A DNA stretch of 7,830 bases, from assembly GCA_029939815.1 (NCBI GenBank), contig JAOZSF010000077.1, positions 1-7,830 of the forward strand. Reading direction: 5' to 3'. Position 1 is the stretch's first letter. Each line of letters starts with the position of its first letter. The notes below the pieces were generated by a model. It was not told the origin of the DNA and ran no database searches. It was given only the letters and a program-made list of their open reading frames with translations. The position numbers were made by a program, and so were the translations under genes. The DNA comes from a bacterium (GTDB lineage Bacteria; Auribacterota; UBA3054; B51-G9). Positions 1-5,465 of the stretch are shown piece after piece.

Positions 1-952
1 CTGTTTTTTCTTCGGCTTCAACTTTTTCAGCTTTTTTAGTGGTTTTTTTCTCTTTCTTAGGTTCAACTGCCTTTTTAACCTCTTTAACTTCGTCAGTTGA
101 CTCAGCTTTCGGTGCTGTTTCAGGTTCTGCACTTGCAACTGCTCTTGCAGCGAGTTCTTTCTGAAGGTTTTTAGATTTAACGGAAGCTTTTTTAGCGGTA
201 GATTTTTTCTCTTTATTTTTCTTTCTTTCTTCCGCGACGCGTTTTTTGCGAATTTCTTCTTCCTGTTTATAAAATTCCACACCTTCAGCTACAGCCTTAC
301 TGATTGAACCGGCGATTAATTTGATTGAGCTCATCGCGTCATCATTTCCCGGGATCACGAAATCAACTTTTTCAGGATCGCAGTTTGAATCAACGAGTGC
401 GATAACAACCATTCCGAGTTTTTTAGCTTCTGCGCGGGCGATATGTTCTTTATTAATATCAATAATAAAAATGGCTTTAGGTATTGAACTCATATCCCTG
501 ATACCGCCGAGATTTTTATTAAGTTTTGAAAGTTCGCGGCGAAGTTTTGCCTGCTCTTTTTTAGGTAATGTTACCAATATGCCGTTTTTCTCTAATTCTT
601 CAATTTCTACGAGACGGCCAATTGACTTACGAATTGTTTTCATGTTTGTAAGCATGCCGCCAAGCCATCTTTCAGACACATAAGGCATTCCGCATTTTTC
701 AGCTTCTTCCCTGATTGCGTCTCCGGCCTGTTTTTTTGTACCCACGAAGAGGACTTTTCCGCCTTCTTTTGCTATATTACGAGCGTACTGTGTTGCGTAA
801 TCGAGCAGGCGCTGTGTTTTTTGAAGGTCGATAATGTGAATTCCATTTCTTTCTTCGAAAATAAATTTGTCCATTTTAGGATTCCACCTTCTTGTTTGGT
901 GACCGAAGTGAACTCCTGCTTCAAGTAATTCTTTGATTGCTACTACTGCCAT
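1..952 (-). CDS. rpsB: 30S ribosomal protein S2 (3' end outside window)
   Basis: Ribosomal protein S2 is a small-subunit head protein needed to bind S1 and mRNA during initiation. Translating the minus strand from the ATG at 952-950 gives an open frame to the window edge (317 full codons), so the stop lies outside. The N-terminus has the classic S2 signature AGVHFGHQTRRWNPKM (residues about 12-27), then IHIIDLQKT, FVGTKKQA, ERWLGGMLTN and, later, VDSNCDP. The globular core ends near residue 228 (EFYK), close to the end of the E. coli protein (241 aa). It is followed by at least 89 residues rich in Lys, Glu and Ala, a low-complexity tail. The start is supported by AAGGAG at 965-960, 7 nt from the ATG. 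pdxJ lies 130 bp upstream on the same strand. The family assignment is secure; the tail's role is unknown. Confidence 0.97.
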   Translation of the reverse strand, partial: MAVVAIKELLEAGVHFGHQTRRWNPKMDKFIFEERNGIHIIDLQKTQRLLDYATQYARNIAKEGGKVLFVGTKKQAGDAIREEAEKCGMPYVSERWLGGMLTNMKTIRKSIGRLVEIEELEKNGILVTLPKKEQAKLRRELSKLNKNLGGIRDMSSIPKAIFIIDINKEHIARAEAKKLGMVVIALVDSNCDPEKVDFVIPGNDDAMSSIKLIAGSISKAVAEGVEFYKQEEEIRKKRVAEERKKNKEKKSTAKKASVKSKNLQKELAARAVASAEPETAPKAESTDEVKEVKKAVEPKKEKKTTKKAEKVEAEEKT

Positions 953-959
953 TTTCTTA

Positions 960-1003
960 CTCCTTTTTGCAGACGGGATAATCGAATAAAGCTTCGTTTC
1001 CCG
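960..1003 (-). promoter_or_regulatory. rpsB leader: Shine-Dalgarno plus candidate stem-loop
   Basis: Directly upstream of rpsB lies a strong Shine-Dalgarno site, AAGGAG at 965-960. Nine bases above it is an interrupted inverted repeat. CGGGA pairs with TCCCG (1003-999 with 978-974), and inside it CGAA pairs with TTCG (996-993 with 986-983) around a 6-nt loop; the two stems are separated by a small asymmetric internal loop. Ribosomal-protein mRNAs often carry such structures for autoregulation. This one does not obviously match a leader motif I know, so regulation is inference. I found no convincing promoter between pdxJ and rpsB. Confidence 0.4.
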
Positions 1004-1022
1004 GCTTATTATTATTTAGTTG

Positions 1023-1074
1023 TTCGTTATTCGTTATTTGTCGTAGATCCGCCTAAGGCGGATTATTCGTTATT
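1023..1074. repeat. Intergenic repeat unit with perfect palindrome
   Basis: The gap between pdxJ and rpsB holds three copies of the 9-mer TTCGTTATT, at 1023-1031, 1030-1038 (overlapping, giving a 7-bp tandem unit) and 1066-1074. Between the second and third copies sits a perfect palindrome, ATCCGCCT-A-AGGCGGAT (1047-1063), with 8-bp arms. The palindrome is G+C-rich in an A+T-rich surrounding. Neither strand has a T-run after it, so it is not a typical intrinsic terminator. Its form (short direct repeats around a hairpin, between genes) resembles dispersed REP- or MITE-like elements; copy number in the genome cannot be seen here. Confidence 0.6.
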
Positions 1075-1082
1075 ACATACTA

Positions 1083-1793
1083 TCAACTTATTAATTCTTT
1101 CATATCACGGACCGCCGTTTCCAATCCTGAAAACACTGCCCGTGCTATAATTGAATGTCCAATATTCAATTCTTCCAAATGCGGAACTTTGTGCATTAAA
1201 CTAACATTATGATAGTTCAATCCGTGTCCCGCGTTAATTCTTATCCCAAATTTATGAGCAAGTTCTGAAGCGATGATTAATTTATCAAGCTCTTTCATCT
1301 GCTCAATTTCATTTTCGGCATTTGCAAATTCACCTGTGTGAAGTTCGATGAATTTCGCGCCGGTTTCCGCAGCGGCTTTTATCTGTTCTTCCGCAGGGTC
1401 GATAAACAGACTTACAACCGTGCCGTTATCCTGAAGCATTTTTGTCACCCTTGTAACTTCAGTAATATTATCAAGAACGTTCAACCCGCCTTCGGTAGTC
1501 AGTTCCTCTCTTTTTTCCGGAACGAGGCACGCGCATTGCGGTTTATATTCAAGAGCTTTATCAACCACATCATCAGCAATTGCCATTTCGAGGTTGAGTT
1601 TAGTGTCAATTGTTTTCATGAGCAAAATGACATCACGATCCTGAATATGGCGGCGGTCTTCGCGAAGATGGACTGTAATTCCGTCCGCGCCGGCCATTTC
1701 AGCGATTGCCGCTGCTTTAACGGGATCCGGGAAAATTGCTTTCCGAACTTCCCGCAGTGTTGCCACATGATCAATATTAACACCGAGTTTCAT
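1083..1793 (-). CDS. pdxJ: Pyridoxine 5'-phosphate synthase
   Basis: PdxJ condenses 1-deoxy-D-xylulose 5-phosphate with 3-amino-2-oxopropyl phosphate to make pyridoxine 5'-phosphate, the last ring-forming step of the DXP-dependent vitamin B6 pathway, in the cytoplasm. At 236 aa it has the usual length and aligns along its whole length with the family as I know it. Visible motifs are NIDHVATLRE (6-15), GADGITVHLREDRRHI (35-50), NLEMA (67-71), CLVPEKREELTTEGG (89-103), SLFIDP (128-133), FIELHTG (148-154), INAGHGLNYHN (186-196) and ELNIGHSIIARA near the C-terminus. H42, E69 and H190 correspond to the conserved catalytic His, Glu and His. A weak AAAGGA lies only 1 nt before the ATG. It has its own promoter (1829-1857) and may be co-transcribed with rpsB downstream. 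Its presence implies the DXP-dependent rather than the PdxS/PdxT B6 route. Confidence 0.97.
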   Translation of the reverse strand: MKLGVNIDHVATLREVRKAIFPDPVKAAAIAEMAGADGITVHLREDRRHIQDRDVILLMKTIDTKLNLEMAIADDVVDKALEYKPQCACLVPEKREELTTEGGLNVLDNITEVTRVTKMLQDNGTVVSLFIDPAEEQIKAAAETGAKFIELHTGEFANAENEIEQMKELDKLIIASELAHKFGIRINAGHGLNYHNVSLMHKVPHLEELNIGHSIIARAVFSGLETAVRDMKELIS

Positions 1794-1828
1794 TTCCTTT
1801 ATATATTTCTTAGTTATTAGGGAGTGGT

Positions 1829-1857
1829 ATTATACAAAAAAGCCTTTAATTTTGCAA
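1829..1857 (-). promoter_or_regulatory. Sigma70-type promoter of pdxJ
   Basis: Reading the minus strand, TTGCAA (1857-1852, 4 of 6 matches to the -35 consensus) is followed by exactly 17 nt and then a perfect TATAAT -10 box (1834-1829). Transcription would start near 1822, giving a leader of about 28 nt before the pdxJ ATG at 1793. The spacing and the perfect -10 box make this the best promoter in the window. It lies in the divergent gap between pdxJ and the protease gene; I saw no comparable promoter for the protease. Confidence 0.65.
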
Positions 1858-1909
1858 TAGGGCGAATTCATAGAAAGCATTTTTTATGTTTTTATGATAA
1901 AATATTGTT

Positions 1910-3346
1910 ATGAATTTTTATTACATTTTTATTATTTTATTTGTTTTCGCGACTTTGAACTTGAGTTCATACGCCGCACTTCCTTCCGTTTTTGACTTAC
2001 GAGATGTTAACGGGACCAACAAAATGACATCCGTAAAAAGTCAGTCCGGCGGGACATGCTGGACTTTCGGCACAATGGCTGCTATGGAAAGTAATTTAAA
2101 AGTGACCGGCAACTGGTCAGCCGAAAACGAAACCGGAGAACCAAATCTCGCGGAATATCATCTTGATTGGTGGAACGGCTTTAATCAAAATAACAACGAT
2201 GATATCTCTCCGCCGGACGGCGCGGGACTTGAAGTTCATCAAGGCGGTGATTATCTTGTCGCGGCAGCTTATATGACGAGAGGCGATGGCGCAGTAAGAG
2301 ATTCAGACGGTCAATCATATTCTCCGGCACCGGAAAGAGCAAGCAATACTTATCATTATTTTTATCCGCGACATATTGAATGGCTTAAAGATGATGACAG
2401 TCTATACAACATTGAAACTATTAAGAAAGTTATTATGGAAAGAGGCGCGATTGGAACCTGTATGTATTACGGCAGTGGATTTTACAGCGGCGGTACTCAT
2501 TATCAGCCCCCATCAGATTTAAACGAGCCGAATCACGCAATTGCCATAGCCGGTTGGAACGACAATAAAGTTACTCAGGCGCCAACTAACGGTGCATGGC
2601 TTTGTAAAAACAGTTGGGGAAGCGGTTGGAACGGAGGCGGTTATTTTTGGATTTCGTATTACGATAAGCATTGCGGAAAGCACCCTGAAATGGGCGCTGT
2701 TTCCTTCAAAAATGTTTCTCGGCAAACATATAAAAATATTTATTATCACGATTATCACGGATGGCGTGATACTTTTATTTCCAATTCCGCTTTTAATGTT
2801 TTTTACGCCAAAGATAATGAAAATCTTTCCGCGGTGAGCTTTTATACGGCAACAAATAATGCTGGATATTCAATAAAAATTTATGATTCTTTCACTAACG
2901 GCAGTCTTTCAGGTGAATTAATTTCTCAAACGGGTACTTTTGAATTCACAGGTTTTCACACCGTTGATCTAAACATGGAAATTCCACTAATCAGCGGGCA
3001 GCAGTTTTGTGTTTTTGTTGAGTTTTCAGCCGGAGGGCAGGCTTATGACAGGACATCTGAAATTCCTGTTTTGCTCTATGATAAAAAGCCTGAACCGCAA
3101 CCTGAATTTAATTTCGAGGAATATTTAAAATCCATCGAGAACTACGCTGAGAAAACTATTGTGGAGTCATCCGCCAAAGGAGGAGAAAGTTATTTCTTGA
3201 ACGGAGTGGAATGGATAGATTTTACAAATATAAATTCTACCGCCAATTTTTGCATAAAGGGATTAACTGTTTCAATTCCCGAGCCGGCTTTTTATTTGTT
3301 ATTTATTATTATTTATCAATTGTTTATTAACAGAAGATATTACTAA
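1910..3346 (+). CDS. Secreted C1A papain-family protease, lectin-like domain, PEP-CTERM anchor
   Basis: This is an exported cysteine peptidase of family C1A (478 aa). Residues 1-22 form a signal peptide with a long hydrophobic core, with likely cleavage after SSYA. The catalytic domain follows almost at once (about 25-255), with no inhibitory I29 prodomain. The oxyanion Gln is Q45, the nucleophile is C50 in SGGTCWTFG, the His is H209 in NHAIAIAGW, and the Asn is N234 in CKNSWGSGW, so the active site is complete. Residues about 270-452 match the lectin-like domain often joined to such bacterial proteases, including LSAVSFYT and a final segment with GESYFLNGVEWIDF and FCIKG. The C-terminus is IPEP (456-459), a hydrophobic stretch and RR (475-476), which is a PEP-CTERM signal recognised by an exosortase. 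It is probably displayed on or released at the cell surface. Substrate is unknown. No clear Shine-Dalgarno precedes the ATG. Confidence 0.9.
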   Translation: MNFYYIFIILFVFATLNLSSYAALPSVFDLRDVNGTNKMTSVKSQSGGTCWTFGTMAAMESNLKVTGNWSAENETGEPNLAEYHLDWWNGFNQNNNDDISPPDGAGLEVHQGGDYLVAAAYMTRGDGAVRDSDGQSYSPAPERASNTYHYFYPRHIEWLKDDDSLYNIETIKKVIMERGAIGTCMYYGSGFYSGGTHYQPPSDLNEPNHAIAIAGWNDNKVTQAPTNGAWLCKNSWGSGWNGGGYFWISYYDKHCGKHPEMGAVSFKNVSRQTYKNIYYHDYHGWRDTFISNSAFNVFYAKDNENLSAVSFYTATNNAGYSIKIYDSFTNGSLSGELISQTGTFEFTGFHTVDLNMEIPLISGQQFCVFVEFSAGGQAYDRTSEIPVLLYDKKPEPQPEFNFEEYLKSIENYAEKTIVESSAKGGESYFLNGVEWIDFTNINSTANFCIKGLTVSIPEPAFYLLFIIIYQLFINRRYY

Positions 3347-3367
3347 AATTTTTTTGATTTTCCCCTC

Positions 3368-3396
3368 TATACAAAAAATACCGATTTAACTATAAT
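3368..3396 (+). promoter_or_regulatory. Candidate promoter for the rlmD-trhA cluster
   Basis: TATACA (3368-3373, 4 of 6 to the -35 consensus) is spaced 17 nt from a perfect TATAAT (3391-3396). The predicted start near 3403 gives a leader of about 40 nt before the ATG at 3443. The region is A+T-rich, so chance matches are likely. Support comes from the exact spacing and from its place in the only non-coding gap ahead of this gene cluster. Confidence 0.45.
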
Positions 3397-3419
3397 TTGT
3401 AACTGAATTATTTATAGTT
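3388..3419. repeat. Inverted repeat overlapping the -10 box
   Basis: AACTATAA (3388-3395) and its exact reverse complement TTATAGTT (3412-3419) are separated by 16 nt. The left arm overlaps the TATAAT -10 box. Such placement would suit a repressor operator or a 5'-UTR hairpin, but 8-bp A+T-rich arms arise easily by chance here. Confidence 0.3.
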
Positions 3420-3442
3420 GGATTTTTAACATTTTTTATTTT

Positions 3443-4696
3443 ATGAAACTTAATAAACAAGATATAGTTGAACTCGAAATTACAGATATCGCTTTCGGCG
3501 GGGACGGCGTTGGCAGAATGGACGACTGCGTAGTTTTTGTTCCGTTTACAATCACAGGCGAAACCGTCAAGGCGGAAATTATCCGCAGAAAGAAAAAATT
3601 TTATTTCGCCAAACCGGTTGAAATAATTAAACCGTCGCCGGAACGCGTTGAACCTTTTTGTAAGCATTTTATGAAATGCGGCGGCTGTCAATATCAGCAT
3701 CTTGATTACACATGCCAGCTGCGCGCTCTCGAAAAACAACTGCGAGATATTATGACCCGCCTCGGCGGATTTGACGATTCATTAAAAATCCTGCCTATGA
3801 TTCAATCGAAAGAAACTACAGGATACCGCAACAGAATTGATCTTCATCCCCGTGGCGAAGATGAATACGGATTTTGTATAAAAGGCAGCCGACCTCGTGA
3901 GATTTTTCCGCTTGATAAGTGCCATCTCTTTGAGCTCCAGGATGATTTCTCAAAATTTCCTATGAGGAGTCCTGAGAAACTTCTTGTCATAAGAACTCAT
4001 TCAGGAAAACCTTACTGTTATTTTAAGGACGATCATAATGTGGTTTGTTCCGGACCTTACGATTTAAAAACGCGTAAGCCAATTGAAGATAAAAGCATTT
4101 ATTTTGATGTGAATGACAAAAAATTTTACAGCCCATATTCAGGTTTTTTTCAGGTAAATAAATTTATTTTACCCGACCTTATAAAAGTAATTACTGATTT
4201 CGCTGAACCTAAAGAATCTGATGTTCTTGCCGATATTTATTGCGGCGTTGGCGTTTTCGGACTTATGATGGCTGACAAAGTCAAACAGGTTTACGGTGTT
4301 GAATCGCTTGAACAAAGCATTGTTTACGCGAAACGTAACGCTAAAGAAATGAAAATAGATAATGCTGAATTTTCTGCTGAAACAGCTGAAATTTATCTCC
4401 GTAAATTCGTCGATCAATCGACAAAAATTGATGTTTGTATTGTTGACCCTCCGCGAAACGGTTTAACCAATAAAGTTGTGTCTTCAATTAAAAAAATCAA
4501 ACCGCCAAAACTTGTTTATGTCTCATGCGGACCGGCTACGTTTGCGCGTGACGCGAGAAAGTTTGTTGACGCGGGCTATATTTTAGAAAAGATACAGCCG
4601 TTGGATTTATTTCCGCATACAAAACATTTTGAACTTGTAGCGCTATTTACAAACAAAAACTTAACGCAACAGGCGCAAAAGACGCAAGAACTATAA
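3443..4696 (+). CDS. rlmD: RlmD/TrmA-family RNA m5U methyltransferase
   Basis: This 417-aa protein is a SAM-dependent RNA (uracil-5)-methyltransferase of the RlmD/RlmC/TrmA family, probably acting on 23S rRNA. An N-terminal TRAM RNA-binding domain covers about residues 3-60. Cysteines C73, C79 and C82 (spacing X5, X2), with C160 later, match the [4Fe-4S] cluster ligands of RlmD-type enzymes. The Rossmann SAM site is DIYCGVGVFG (264-273), and VDPPRNGL (from V334) and the nucleophile C362 in YVSCGPATFARD complete the catalytic set. Members usually have SCNP, so the G after Cys is a mild variant. The Fe-S ligands and TRAM domain favour RlmD over TrmA, but paralogues (RlmCD type) can modify U747, U1939 or both, so the target base is uncertain. 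There is no evident Shine-Dalgarno before the ATG. trhA follows after 5 nt. Confidence 0.9.
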   Translation: MKLNKQDIVELEITDIAFGGDGVGRMDDCVVFVPFTITGETVKAEIIRRKKKFYFAKPVEIIKPSPERVEPFCKHFMKCGGCQYQHLDYTCQLRALEKQLRDIMTRLGGFDDSLKILPMIQSKETTGYRNRIDLHPRGEDEYGFCIKGSRPREIFPLDKCHLFELQDDFSKFPMRSPEKLLVIRTHSGKPYCYFKDDHNVVCSGPYDLKTRKPIEDKSIYFDVNDKKFYSPYSGFFQVNKFILPDLIKVITDFAEPKESDVLADIYCGVGVFGLMMADKVKQVYGVESLEQSIVYAKRNAKEMKIDNAEFSAETAEIYLRKFVDQSTKIDVCIVDPPRNGLTNKVVSSIKKIKPPKLVYVSCGPATFARDARKFVDAGYILEKIQPLDLFPHTKHFELVALFTNKNLTQQAQKTQEL

Positions 4697-4701
4697 ATTT
4701 C

Positions 4702-5346
4702 ATGCCAAAAGAAAAAAAATATGTTGATTATTCTTTAGCTGAGGAAAAGATGAATTTTATCACTCATCTTATCGGGGCGGGGTTGAGTATTCTTGGACTT
4801 GCTGCTTTGATGTTTTTTTCTGCCAGGCAGCATAATTTAGAAATGTTTATAAGTTTTACCGCTTATGGGTTGTCAATGATTACCCTGTATATTTCTTCGA
4901 CTTTGTATCATTCAGGTTTTTCTCCGAAAGTGCGGCATTTTTTCAGAGTCGCCGATCACTGCTCAATTTATCTTTTGATTGCGGGTACCTATACCCCGAT
5001 TGCTCTTATAGGACTTGGCGGCAAAACGGGTTGGATACTTGCGATAATCGTTTGGTCAATCGCTTTGATAGGGATAATTTATAAATCGATGTTTGTCCAT
5101 AAATACAATTTTATTTCTACAATTGTTTATTTATTGATGAGCTGGATGTGCATCGCGTTCGCTAAACAATTGATTGCGCAACTTCCTCACGCGACACTAA
5201 TCTGGCTTTTAATCGGCGGATTTTTTTATACAGCCGGAATAACTTTTTACTTATGGCATAAACTTCACCATCATCATGGAATTTGGCATATTTTCGTGCT
5301 GTGCGGGAGTATTTGCCATTTTATCGCGATATTAAATTTAGTATAA
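4702..5346 (+). CDS. trhA: Hemolysin III / PAQR-family membrane protein (TrhA-like)
   Basis: This 214-aa integral inner-membrane protein has about seven hydrophobic segments, which matches the COG1272 hemolysin III (YqfA/TrhA) family, the bacterial relatives of adiponectin/progestin receptors. Family motifs are the N-terminal EEKMNFITHLIGAGLS (14-29), SSTLYHS (65-71), D85 in RVADHCSIYLLIAGTYTP, and the C-terminal H192-G-I-W-H196 followed by IFVLCGS and CH206. S65/66, H70, D85, H192 and H196 fit the zinc-binding, hydrolase-like site of PAQR proteins. Bacterial members have been tied to membrane fluidity homeostasis, while the old haemolysin label is poorly supported. It starts 5 nt after the methyltransferase stop and is probably co-transcribed with it. 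A recognisable Shine-Dalgarno is lacking, so translation may be coupled. Confidence 0.92.
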   Translation: MPKEKKYVDYSLAEEKMNFITHLIGAGLSILGLAALMFFSARQHNLEMFISFTAYGLSMITLYISSTLYHSGFSPKVRHFFRVADHCSIYLLIAGTYTPIALIGLGGKTGWILAIIVWSIALIGIIYKSMFVHKYNFISTIVYLLMSWMCIAFAKQLIAQLPHATLIWLLIGGFFYTAGITFYLWHKLHHHHGIWHIFVLCGSICHFIAILNLV

Positions 5347-5380
5347 TATGGGAGTGATGGGAATTAGGGGAACTATGTTT

Positions 5381-5465
5381 CCAATAATCCGAATGACACA
5401 CCCCGGCGCTGTGCGCCACCCCTCTCAAGAGGGGATTTAATCCACCAATCCAATAATCCAATGAC
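5381..5465. repeat. Hairpin-rich repeat unit between two direct repeats
   Basis: Two near-identical copies of a 16-17-bp sequence bound this unit: CCAATAATCCGAATGAC (5381-5397) and CCAATAATCCAATGAC (5450-5465), differing by a single inserted G. Between them lie two G+C-rich hairpins in tandem: GGCGC-TGT-GCGCC (5405-5417) and CCCCTCT-CA-AGAGGGG (5419-5434). The layout resembles a small inserted repeat with a target duplication, or a repeat with terminal direct repeats. The second copy contains the ATG (5461) and next two bases of the following gene. No T-run follows either hairpin, so it is not a standard terminator. From memory, similar hairpin sequences occur scattered in other bacterial genomes; I could not verify this. 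Confidence 0.65.

Noticed and set aside
321..683. A 120-codon plus-strand open frame
   Set aside because: It lies antisense within rpsB, whose conserved S2 motifs are clear; its own translation has no recognisable family.
1047..1063. Palindrome as the pdxJ terminator
   Set aside because: No U-tract follows it in the minus direction, and rpsB downstream lacks a clear promoter, so read-through is more likely.
1023..1074. Short tandem repeats as a CRISPR array
   Set aside because: Units are 7-9 bp, overlapping and without unique spacers of regular length; no cas gene is near.
1338..1820. A 160-codon plus-strand open frame opposite pdxJ
   Set aside because: It is an antisense shadow of the fully conserved pdxJ frame and shows no domain of its own.
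2519..2837. Two open frames inside the protease gene, one on each strand
   Set aside because: Both overlap the lectin-like/catalytic region of the protease, have no family resemblance and no independent start signals.
3386..3739. Minus-strand open frame across the rlmD start
   Set aside because: It overlaps the conserved TRAM and Fe-S coding region antisense and has no recognisable motif.
4169..4417. Minus-strand open frame within rlmD
   Set aside because: It is antisense to the SAM-binding region, with composition expected of a shadow frame.
5342..5347. TATAAT as a promoter for rlmB
   Set aside because: The nearest -35-like TTGCCA (5313-5318) is 23 nt away, too far, and the hexamer overlaps the A+T-rich end of the upstream gene.
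5405..5434. Tandem hairpins as an intrinsic terminator after trhA
   Set aside because: Neither strand has the T-run expected directly after the stem; the flanking direct repeats point to a repeat element instead.
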